Positions 8,691-14,025 of a DNA stretch of 14,144 nucleotides are shown here, in pieces. Source of the DNA: an uncultured Eubacteriales bacterium (GTDB taxonomy: Bacteria; Bacillota; Clostridia; UBA1381; UBA9506); assembly GCA_900545185.1 (NCBI GenBank), contig UQYH01000061.1, positions 1 through 14,144 on the forward strand. The letters run 5' to 3'. How positions within the stretch are numbered: the first letter of the stretch is position 1; each line of letters begins with the position of its first letter. The position numbers and the translations under genes were made by a program. The notes below the pieces were generated by a model. It did no database searches, was not told the origin of the DNA, and saw only the letters and a program-made list of their open reading frames with translations.

Positions 8691-8724
8691 GGGCGGGGCT
8701 TTGCTCCGCCCGTTGTATTTTTTT
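8691..8724 (+). terminator. Terminator of the ATPase operon, palindromic G+C-rich hairpin
   Basis: GGGCGGGGC (8691-8699) pairs with GCTCCGCCC (8703-8711) around a TTT loop, giving nine pairs with one G-U. It is followed by TTGTATTTTTTT. It lies in the 112-bp gap between subunit D and the convergent ylmC-like gene, where the remaining sequence shows no gene. The stem, with its flanking GTAG, resembles short palindromes that I recall being scattered in many gut Clostridia genomes; that link is from memory. Confidence 0.75.
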
Positions 8725-8741
8725 ATTCAATGTTTGGAGTA

Positions 8742-8981
8742 TTATGTTGTTTTGGGCAATTCGACCAAAATAACATCCTCGCCGATGCGCCGTATCTTCT
8801 CCCAGGGAATCACCAAATCGCCGCCGGAGCCAAAGTTAAACAGCTTTGCTTTGCCGGGGACGATGACGGACTCTATGGCACCGGCCTCCAGACTGACCTC
8901 CACATCGGACACAAAGCCGAGCCTTGCCGCATCGGTTATATTAATTACTTCTTTTTGCCGCAGTTCACCGGCACGATACAT
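8742..8981 (-). CDS. YlmC/YmxH-family PRC-barrel protein, sporulation-associated
   Basis: The 79-residue protein is a single PRC-barrel domain: a run of short beta-strands with GFVSDVEVSLEAGAIESVIV and the hallmark end VIPWEKIRRIGEDVILVEL. This matches the YlmC/YmxH family, widespread in spore-forming Firmicutes; the molecular role is not established. It is probably cytoplasmic, as no signal peptide or membrane segment is visible. I chose ATG 8981, giving MYRAGELRQKEVINI. An upstream in-frame ATG (8990) sits directly against the AAAGG ribosome site, too close to use, while 8981 has about 9 nt spacing. It is transcribed towards the ATPase operon and divergently from the aldolase gene, with which it shares a regulatory region. 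Confidence 0.88.
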   Translation of the reverse strand: MYRAGELRQKEVINITDAARLGFVSDVEVSLEAGAIESVIVPGKAKLFNFGSGGDLVIPWEKIRRIGEDVILVELPKTT

Positions 8982-9035
8982 ATATATCATCCTTTCTCTT
9001 TTTTGTTTTGTTGCGGTCGGGCGCGTAAATGCCCC

Positions 9036-9064
9036 TTTACATTTATATCAGTATATGGTAAAAT
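9036..9064 (+). promoter_or_regulatory. Sigma-A-type promoter for the aldolase gene
   Basis: TTTACA (9036-9041) and TAAAAT (9059-9064) are separated by exactly 17 bp, each one base from consensus. Transcription would start near 9071, about 23 nt before the ATG at 9094. The boxes are embedded in an inverted repeat (listed separately). Confidence 0.65.
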
Positions 9065-9068
9065 GTAA
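9037..9068. repeat. Inverted repeat, possible operator between ylmC-like and aldolase genes
   Basis: TTACATTT (9037-9044) and AAATGTAA (9061-9068) are perfect 8-bp inverted arms separated by 16 bp. They cover the -35 and -10 boxes of the aldolase promoter and also the candidate promoter on the other strand. The spacing suits a dimeric regulator on two turns of helix. The function is inferred, and the sequence is A+T-rich, so chance is possible. Confidence 0.4.
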
Positions 9069-9069
9069 C
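9042..9069 (-). promoter_or_regulatory. Weak candidate promoter for the ylmC-like gene
   Basis: On the minus strand GTTACA (9069-9064) and TATAAA (9047-9042) stand 16 bp apart, giving a start near 9035 and a leader of about 54 nt. The match to consensus is modest. It would overlap the promoter on the plus strand, so the two genes may compete for RNA polymerase. Confidence 0.3.
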
Positions 9070-9093
9070 TAAATATGAATTGAGTGGGAAGTG

Positions 9094-9753
9094 ATGATTG
9101 TGCTGGACGTAATGAAACAAGAATTGACAACGGCTGTTTTATATATCAGAGAACAAAAAATGCGATATTTGGGCAAGGGCAATCTTTCGGTTTTTGACCG
9201 TGCGAACAATTTGGTTGTGATCGAGCCGGAGGGCAGCGGCATACCGACAGAGGTCGAGAACATGCTGGTGGTGGATTTGGCAGGCAATGTTGTGGAGGGC
9301 AGCGGTCGGCCGGCCATTGATGTGCAAACGCACCTCGAGCTGTACCGCGCTTTTCCCGGTATTGTTTCGGTGATGCACAGCCACAGTATGTATACAACCG
9401 CATGGGCACAGGCCGGTCGGGATATTCCCGTTTACGGAACAGGGCACTTGGATTTTTTTGAAGAACCGATTCCGTGCACACGCGCTGTTACACAGGCCGA
9501 AGGCGAAAGCGATTACGGGCTTGCGGCGGCTGCCTGCATTATTGAAACGTTTCAGAAAAAAAGCTTGGATCCCAATCGGGTTCCGGCGGCGCTGTTGTTT
9601 CAGCATGGGGCGTTTATTTGGGGCGGCAGCGCGATGAAAACAGCGGTTTGCGGTGTTGCGCTGGAGCAGATTGCCATGCTTGCTTACTTAACGGAAAAAA
9701 TTAATCCGAACATAACAGAGGTGCAGCGTGCCGTTACGCCGCAAAATTTTTAA
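9094..9753 (+). CDS. Class II aldolase/adducin family protein, L-ribulose-5-phosphate 4-epimerase (AraD)-like
   Basis: The 219-residue protein aligns along its length with AraD. From ATG 9094 the numbering coincides with E. coli AraD at the metal and acid residues: Asp76, His95 and His97 in the MHSHS motif, Asp120 in GHLDFF, and His171 in FQHGAFIWG. GNLS near residue 30 and PCTR near 130 are also conserved. By my alignment the phosphate-binding segments differ: E. coli KPSG reads EPEG here, and PSSD reads PAID. The protein stops at Phe219, so the tail with catalytic Tyr229 is missing. A metal-dependent aldolase or epimerase fold is certain; the substrate is not, and may not be a sugar phosphate. 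GTG 9091, GTG 9100 and ATG 9112 are alternative starts; the upstream purine tract GAGTGGGAAG is weak. No arabinose genes are nearby. The aldolase promoter at 9036-9064 fits this start. Confidence 0.85.
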   Translation: MIVLDVMKQELTTAVLYIREQKMRYLGKGNLSVFDRANNLVVIEPEGSGIPTEVENMLVVDLAGNVVEGSGRPAIDVQTHLELYRAFPGIVSVMHSHSMYTTAWAQAGRDIPVYGTGHLDFFEEPIPCTRAVTQAEGESDYGLAAAACIIETFQKKSLDPNRVPAALLFQHGAFIWGGSAMKTAVCGVALEQIAMLAYLTEKINPNITEVQRAVTPQNF

Positions 9754-9822
9754 AATAATTGCATAGATTCGCAAAAAACGGACACACTATGTATTGACAG
9801 AATGAATAAAGGAGTGTGTACC

Positions 9823-10038
9823 GTGACAACAATTGATAATATATCCCTTGTTTTGGTGATTATCGGTGCGCTCAACTGGGGCTGTATCGGCTTGTTCGGC
9901 TTCGACGTTGTGGCAGCTATTTTCGGCGGCCAGATGTCTGTCATCAGCCGTATTATTTACACTCTGGTGGGCATTGCAGGTCTTTGGAGCATTACCCTGC
10001 TCTTTAAAGAAAAGGTTCCTGCTTCAAGTGACAGATAG
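9823..10038 (+). CDS. DUF378 family small membrane protein
   Basis: This 71-residue protein has two hydrophobic helices (about 6-30 and 39-62) and the DUF378 hallmark LVIIGALNWGCIGLFGFDVV followed by VAAIFGG and RIIYTLVGIAGL. The family is small, widespread in bacteria and of unknown function. The true start is GTG 9823, eight bases after AAAGGAG. A longer frame from ATG 9802 would begin upstream of that ribosome site and is rejected. It follows the aldolase by 69 bp with no clear terminator or promoter between them, so it may be read from the aldolase promoter, though the two need not be related in function. Downstream lies a strong terminator shared with bofA. Confidence 0.85.
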   Translation: MTTIDNISLVLVIIGALNWGCIGLFGFDVVAAIFGGQMSVISRIIYTLVGIAGLWSITLLFKEKVPASSDR

Positions 10039-10055
10039 CACCACATGCAAACAAA

Positions 10056-10106
10056 AAAGGGCTTGCCATGGCAGAGACGTAAAGCGTCGGCCGCGGCAAG
10101 CCTTTT
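10056..10106. terminator. Bidirectional terminator between DUF378 and bofA genes
   Basis: AAAGGGCTTGCC (10056-10067) pairs with GGCAAGCCTTTT (10095-10106), twelve pairs with one G-U. The loop can form a small inner hairpin, GACG with CGTC. CATTTTTTATTG follows on the plus strand, and TTTTTT closes the stem on the minus strand, so it can end both convergent genes. Confidence 0.85.
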
Positions 10107-10126
10107 CATTTTTTATTGTAATTTTG

Positions 10127-10396
10127 TCATCCCCAGCCGAACAGCAGCTTAACCAAAATCAGCAGTACAAGCCCCGGCAGCCCCAATAGGCCGCAAATGG
10201 CAGCGGTGGCAATATTAAGCCCAATGGTAAAGCCGACAGATGCAAAAATCATATTGAATATGTAAAGCCCCACGCCGCCCAGCGCCGAGTGGAGCACCAT
10301 AAGCCCTATATGCTTTAGGGGCTTTATAAAAATGCGGCAAAGCACAAGCGCCAGCAGAGCAGCTAAGATGTATGCGGCAATTTCACCGATATTCAT
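10127..10396 (-). CDS. bofA: Pro-sigma-K processing inhibitor BofA family protein
   Basis: In Bacillus, BofA sits in the mother-cell membrane around the forespore and holds the intramembrane protease SpoIVFB inactive until late sporulation. This 89-residue protein has the family shape: an N-terminal membrane helix (about 6-24), the KPLKHIGL link, a second hydrophobic segment (about 32-54) with Asn48, and the conserved LNIATAAICGLLGLPGLVLL end. Asn48 matches a residue I recall as important for inhibition in Bacillus; the nearby Bacillus Cys46 reads Ile here. GGAGG lies 7 nt upstream of the ATG. The start overlaps the stop of the upstream DUF2508 gene by 4 nt (ATGA), so translation is coupled. 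Some Clostridia keep BofA without the full Bacillus partner set, so the target here is inferred. Confidence 0.9.
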   Translation of the reverse strand: MNIGEIAAYILAALLALVLCRIFIKPLKHIGLMVLHSALGGVGLYIFNMIFASVGFTIGLNIATAAICGLLGLPGLVLLILVKLLFGWG

Positions 10397-10725
10397 GTCA
10401 ATTCCTCCCGATTCCGATGCTCAAACGGCAAACGGGCAAAACAGCGTTCGTTTGTCAGCTTTTCTTTTTTGGCCAGCTTAACATAATAATTCAGCCGTGT
10501 TTCTGCGGCCTTAATCTCATAAATATAGTATTCCAAAAGAGCCGGTTCTTTGGCAAAATTATAGTTGTTCCGTGCTGCATCCAGATCGCGGCGTGCCTTT
10601 TCGATCTCTGCCAAAAATTCGTTTCGGCTTGCCTCCTTTTGCTTTTCAAGCTCATTTCGTGCGGCCAGGGTGCGAATCCGTTCCATTAAGGCAATACCTT
10701 TTTTTTCAATCGCTTCAAATACCAT
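10393..10725 (-). CDS. DUF2508 family protein (YaaL-like)
   Basis: The 110-residue protein is mostly helical and charged. It carries the DUF2508 core FLAEIEKARRDLDAARNNYN followed by DP-like KEPALLEYYIYEIKAAETRLNYYVKLAK at about residues 40-90. The family function is unknown. In Bacillus the member YaaL lies directly upstream of bofA, as here, which supports both names. ATG 10725 is chosen because AAAGGAGG lies 10 nt upstream. A frame opening at ATG 10767 would overlap the predicted -10 box and has no ribosome site. No signal peptide or membrane segment is visible. The recR and dnaX genes that precede this pair in Bacillus are not upstream here. Confidence 0.85.
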   Translation of the reverse strand: MVFEAIEKKGIALMERIRTLAARNELEKQKEASRNEFLAEIEKARRDLDAARNNYNFAKEPALLEYYIYEIKAAETRLNYYVKLAKKEKLTNERCFARLPFEHRNREELT

Positions 10726-10756
10726 ATCGGGTTGTCCTCCTTTGTCTTTTATTACC

Positions 10757-10785
10757 ATTATAAGCAAGGAGGATCGATTTTATTC
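10757..10785 (-). promoter_or_regulatory. Candidate promoter of the DUF2508-bofA unit, possibly sigma-E-like
   Basis: On the minus strand CTTATAAT (10764-10757) holds a perfect TATAAT, with GAATAAA (10785-10779) 14 bp upstream. That pairing and spacing resemble sporulation sigma-E promoters (family pattern about GNATANNT and CATACAAT) better than a sigma-A -35. Transcription would begin near 10750, just before the AAAGGAGG site. The rest of the gap up to 10900 is A+T-rich and shows no gene. Confidence 0.45.
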
Positions 10786-10900
10786 CATTATTAAAAAATA
10801 AAGGGAATGTAAAAAAAGTCCAGACCGCAAAAAGGCAATGAAAATTATAAATCAAGCGATGTAAAATGCATTGAAATAAGATGATCTATGTTGAAAAACC

Positions 10901-11575
10901 TCATTTCATTCGTTTTTTCGTTTCAATCACACGGCGAACGGCATCGCGGATGCGTTCTGTCGGGATTTCGCCGGAAAGAACGGCGGCTTTAATCTGGTCA
11001 AAATATTCCGGCAGGGGAAAGAGCAGCATGTCGCCGCCAGCCTTGACAAATTCAACAGCAAGCCTGTCGTGCGGCACAACCGAGCTGGCGCCGATCATTG
11101 AAAGAGCGTCGGATACAATACAGCCCTTAAAGCCCAGCTCACCTTTCAGCAGCTCGGTTTGCAGATGATAGCTGAGTGTTGCCGGCGGATAGCCCAAACG
11201 GTCGTCAATTTTTTTGTCATAGGCAGGCAGGGCAATGTGCGCCTTTTCAATCAGTGCCGGATCATCGCAGGCGCCCCAGGCCATCACGTCGGGCAGCGCC
11301 GGTTCAACGGCGGCATTCCAAACGTGCCCCGGCCCGGCTTCAATATCGGCCGCAATCAGCGCCGGCAGCTTTGTGTGTTTTTCAATTATTTTGGTGCATT
11401 GCTCAATTTCACCCCGTCCGTTTGCCGAAACAAAAAACGAACCGGCCTTTGTGTAGCTTACAATTTTTTCAATTTGCTCTTCGGTCGCCTTGCGGGGCAT
11501 TAAAAAGCATAGCATTTGGCCAATCATATCATCCAGCGTGAGGGAATCCAGTATTTTTTAGGTATCTGTTGTCAT
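10901..11575 (-). pseudogene. Decayed GH3 family glycosidase (beta-N-acetylglucosaminidase-like)
   Basis: A GH3 gene appears broken in three ways. First, the likely original start, ATG 11575, stands 6 nt behind AAGGAGG, but after Met-Thr-Thr-Asp-Thr comes an in-frame TAA (11560-11558). The same frame then continues KILDSLTLDDMIGQMLCF, the normal opening of these enzymes. Second, IEKA is followed at once by HIALPAYDKK (junction near 11239/11240). The roughly 130 residues that usually lie between them, including the KHFPGDG motif with its catalytic loop, are missing, yet the frame is kept. Third, the product ends at VIETKKRMK without the C-terminal domain common in relatives. Remaining parts include DIEAGPG and GCIVSDALSMIGA, with the nucleophile Asp. 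The open part, 11527-10901, would give 208 residues, but ATG 11527 has no ribosome site. Intact relatives would remove N-acetylglucosamine from cell-wall fragments. Confidence 0.85.
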
Positions 11576-11611
11576 GATTATCCTCCTTACATATTGTCTT
11601 ATTGCACACTC

Positions 11612-11640
11612 ATTATACGCAATACATTTGGCGTATGCAA
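11612..11640 (-). promoter_or_regulatory. Strong sigma-A promoter of the GH3 pseudogene, with embedded inverted repeat
   Basis: On the minus strand TTGCAT (11640-11635) and TATAAT (11617-11612) are 17 bp apart, close to ideal. The start would be near 11605, about 30 nt before ATG 11575. The spacer holds the inverted repeat ATACGC (11636-11631) and GCGTAT (11620-11615) separated by 10 bp, placed like an operator. No terminator is evident between this and the anti-sigma gene. Confidence 0.7.
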
Positions 11641-11684
11641 GTTTAAATTTGACATTGTATGGGATAATATTGACTTTTTTTGGC

Positions 11685-12599
11685 TCAATTAACGCTTGCA
11701 ATCATGGCAAGCATGGTTTGTTTTGCCAACCCTTCGCGGCTGTATATGGCATAGGCATCGCCATCCACCCAAACCGCACAGAAAACACGGTCTCCGTTTC
11801 CTTTTAAGGTCACATCAAAGCCGTTGCAGCTTTCGGTGACAACGCTTTCATATACGTTGTAATCGCCGCTGATGTCCTCTTCGCTTCGTTCGGTACGGTA
11901 AAACAATTCATCCTCCCCGTTTGTATATAAAACCTGAACTAAGGTACCAAACAGCAGAGAGGGCATTTCGGCATAATAACCCGTTGGAACTTGCTGCGGC
12001 AGTTTAAAATCATATCCGGCCGCGCGGCGCAGCTCGTCAATGCTGTCCAAATCGAGAATACCACCCGATTGCATGCCGCCTTGGTTCGGTGCGCCGCCTT
12101 GCTCTGGCGAGTCGTTTTCTGCGCCGGTATTTGGGGCGGTGGCTTTCGGCGGCTCGTCATTTGCACCGGGCTGCGGTTCTTCCGATGGCGGCAGAGTGGC
12201 CTGCGGCTTTTCTGTATGTTCGGGCTGTGGTGTTGCGGCAGGGTTTGGTGTTACCTGCGGCAAAATTGCTTCGGTTCTGCGCTCATCCGTCGGAGGCTGG
12301 ACAGCCGGGAAGGGTGAAGCAGTGGGGAAGACCGCTGCCGAAGCTGTCGGCATGGGGCTTTCGGGCGCTTTTGTCGGCGTGGGTACAATGTTAGAGGTTG
12401 TGTAATTTTGCGTCAGCAATGCGGCCGATACGCAAATGATCAATGCGGCCGCACACACGGCGGCACGGCGTACGGAAATGCGAAGGGTGGTGCGTTTGGT
12501 TTTTTGATTGGCTTTTTCTGCCGCAGTCTGTAAAATTTTTGCTTTCAGCTCGTCAGAAACGGTGAGTTGATCCATTGCTTGTTTATATTTTTTACTCAA
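11685..12599 (-). CDS. Single-pass anti-sigma factor with extracellular DUF4367-like domain
   Basis: The 304-residue protein has an N-terminal cytoplasmic part (1-45) with the short helix MDQLTVSDELKAKILQTAAE, a pattern seen in clostridial anti-sigma proteins. One transmembrane helix (about 46-62) follows. A long Pro/Thr/Glu-rich linker (about 68-190) could span the cell wall. A folded C-terminal domain (about 200-304) contains DISGDYNVY at 242-250. That domain is homologous to the end of the secreted protein encoded at 13138-14025. The TTG start overlaps the stop of the sigma gene by 8 nt, with AAAGGAGG 9 nt upstream inside that gene, so the two are translationally coupled, as usual for sigma/anti-sigma pairs. 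It should hold the sigma factor at the membrane until an outside signal. DUF4367 membership is my reading, not a search result. ATG 12575 is a less likely start. Confidence 0.8.
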   Translation of the reverse strand: MSKKYKQAMDQLTVSDELKAKILQTAAEKANQKTKRTTLRISVRRAAVCAAALIICVSAALLTQNYTTSNIVPTPTKAPESPMPTASAAVFPTASPFPAVQPPTDERRTEAILPQVTPNPAATPQPEHTEKPQATLPPSEEPQPGANDEPPKATAPNTGAENDSPEQGGAPNQGGMQSGGILDLDSIDELRRAAGYDFKLPQQVPTGYYAEMPSLLFGTLVQVLYTNGEDELFYRTERSEEDISGDYNVYESVVTESCNGFDVTLKGNGDRVFCAVWVDGDAYAIYSREGLAKQTMLAMIASVN

Positions 12600-13077
12600 A
12601 GTCGTACGCCTCCTTTAATTCTTTTTTTAAGGTTTCCCGTGCCCGATGCAGCAGTGAACGGACGGTTGCTTCATTTTTGCCCAATATTTTTGCAATTTCC
12701 GGTGTGGAATAGCCCTCGTAATAGTACATGTGCACGACAAGACGGTAATCGCGCCCCAGCTTCATCACGGCCTGCAAAACGTCCGTATCGGTATGATAGT
12801 CGTCGCAAACACCGACCTCTGCCGCATCGTCTATCGAGCATTTGTTGCGGTTCCAAAATACATTCAACTTGTTTTTGCACAAATTAACGGTCGTGCGCAA
12901 AAGCCAGGCTTTTTGGTGCGCCTTGTCATTCCACACCGGATTTTTTTCAATCACTTGCATAAAAACATCCTGTACAATGTCCTCGGCATCTGCCTTATTT
13001 TTTAAATAGGTATAGGCCAAACGTAAAATCATGTTGCCGTATGTATCGACATGTGCGGCTATATCATTTTGCTGCAT
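12592..13077 (-). CDS. ECF-type (extracytoplasmic function) RNA polymerase sigma factor
   Basis: The 161-residue protein has the two ECF domains only. Region 2 (about 8-75) includes LRLAYTYLKNKADAEDIVQD and the -10-binding stretch KAWLLRTTVNLCKNKL. Region 4 (about 98-154) carries the helix-turn-helix YSTPEIAKILGKNEATVRSL that reads the -35 box, then HRARETLKKEL. Such factors guide RNA polymerase to stress or envelope genes and are held by a membrane anti-sigma, here the overlapping downstream gene. An in-frame TAA lies six bases before ATG 13077, so the start cannot be earlier. GGAGG is 13 nt upstream, longer than ideal, so translation may be modest. The gene lies 60 bp after the secreted-protein gene on the same strand. 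I see no convincing promoter in that gap, so all three may be co-transcribed. Confidence 0.92.
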   Translation of the reverse strand: MQQNDIAAHVDTYGNMILRLAYTYLKNKADAEDIVQDVFMQVIEKNPVWNDKAHQKAWLLRTTVNLCKNKLNVFWNRNKCSIDDAAEVGVCDDYHTDTDVLQAVMKLGRDYRLVVHMYYYEGYSTPEIAKILGKNEATVRSLLHRARETLKKELKEAYDFE

Positions 13078-13137
13078 GGTTTAACAGACACCTCCGAACG
13101 TTGTTATGCTATATGGGTCAAAAAGGATTCGGCGAAT

Positions 13138-14025
13138 TTATGCAATGCTTTCGATGAGTTGGGTCAATTCGGCATCAGTCAGGCCGCCGTCGGCGTAAAG
13201 CGAATACGTAAACGTACCGTCCGTCCAAACCGCGCTGATGGTCTTTTCGGCCTTGCGCACGGTTACATCCCAATCAGCAATCTTTTGTGTTTTCACATCG
13301 GTATAAACGTTATAATCGCCGCTGATGTCGTCTTTGCCCTGTGTCATACGATAGCGGATTTCGCTGCCATCCTTTTCATAGGCAAGGTCAAGCGTTTCGG
13401 CAGCAATCGTCCCGATATACTGTAAGGAATAGCCTTCGGGCAGCTTTTGCGGCACGGCTGTTGTAAAAGAAAGTACCTTTTTTGCATCTTCTAAGGTTTT
13501 GTATTCTACAAGGGGATTGGGAATTTGTGTATTTTCACCTTTTTTGTCGCCCTTATCATATTCTTTAAAGGTAATGACGTTATCCTTTACGGTGTAGGCA
13601 TCATCGCAGTACAGAATATTAAACATCTCGGCCGGAACATAGGTGATGCCGTCCTTCAAAACGGGAGCCTGACCCAGCGGTGTCGGGGCGCTCATGCCGA
13701 TCATTTGAGAGGAGGCCATATAATAACTGTCGCGGCCGATGGTCACAGCGGTTTTAACAACCGTATTGTCCAAATCAACTTCGGCATTTTGAGCGTCCCA
13801 AGTGACGGTAAAGCCCAAGCTCTCCGCTACACGGCGCAGGGGCAGCATCAAATGCTTGCCTTCGGTGTAAACGGTGTTTTGGCCTAAATCCAGCTTGGTA
13901 TCCTGAATCGTTACCTGATAAGGCGCTGCGGCGGTCAGCATAACATCCTCTTGTGCATATGCGGCGCTTGCGGCACCGGCGGCCAATAAACTGCAAGTTA
14001 ACATGGTACTGATTAATTTTTTCAT
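13138..14025 (-). CDS. Secreted copper-amine-oxidase-N-like (stalk) protein with C-terminal domain shared with the anti-sigma
   Basis: The 295-residue protein has a clear signal peptide (MKK, hydrophobic core, likely cut after AYA at residue 24). A copper-amine-oxidase N-terminal-like domain follows (about 36-155), shown by LPLRRVAESLGFTVTWD and DGITYVPAEMF. In Firmicutes this domain is usually found in secreted or wall-associated proteins; no amine oxidase catalytic domain is present. A linker leads to a C-terminal domain (about 172-295) with LPEGYSLQYIG, IRYRMTQGKDDISGDYNVY and AVWTDGTFTYSLY. This domain is homologous to the outer domain of the anti-sigma two genes downstream. ATG 14025 is chosen for AAAGGAG 9 nt upstream and the ideal signal peptide; a longer frame from 14082 would spoil it. 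Function is unknown. It may bind the same outside ligand as the anti-sigma, or bind the anti-sigma itself. Confidence 0.82.
   Translation of the reverse strand: MKKLISTMLTCSLLAAGAASAAYAQEDVMLTAAAPYQVTIQDTKLDLGQNTVYTEGKHLMLPLRRVAESLGFTVTWDAQNAEVDLDNTVVKTAVTIGRDSYYMASSQMIGMSAPTPLGQAPVLKDGITYVPAEMFNILYCDDAYTVKDNVITFKEYDKGDKKGENTQIPNPLVEYKTLEDAKKVLSFTTAVPQKLPEGYSLQYIGTIAAETLDLAYEKDGSEIRYRMTQGKDDISGDYNVYTDVKTQKIADWDVTVRKAEKTISAVWTDGTFTYSLYADGGLTDAELTQLIESIA

Noticed and set aside
8671..9072. A 133-codon plus-strand frame opposite the ylmC-like gene
   Set aside because: It begins inside the terminator hairpin and reads through the opposite strand of a clear PRC-barrel gene; the product resembles nothing.
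9782..9819. ACACAC and GTGTGT pairing across the ribosome site of the DUF378 gene as a translational switch
   Set aside because: A six-base simple dinucleotide repeat with a 26-nt loop is weak and expected by chance.
11527..11575. Short upstream ORF (Met-Thr-Thr-Asp-Thr) acting as a leader peptide with re-initiation at ATG 11527
   Set aside because: The frame is continuous with GH3-like residues (KILDSLTLDD) before ATG 11527, that ATG has no ribosome site, and the gene has other lesions. A nonsense mutation is simpler.
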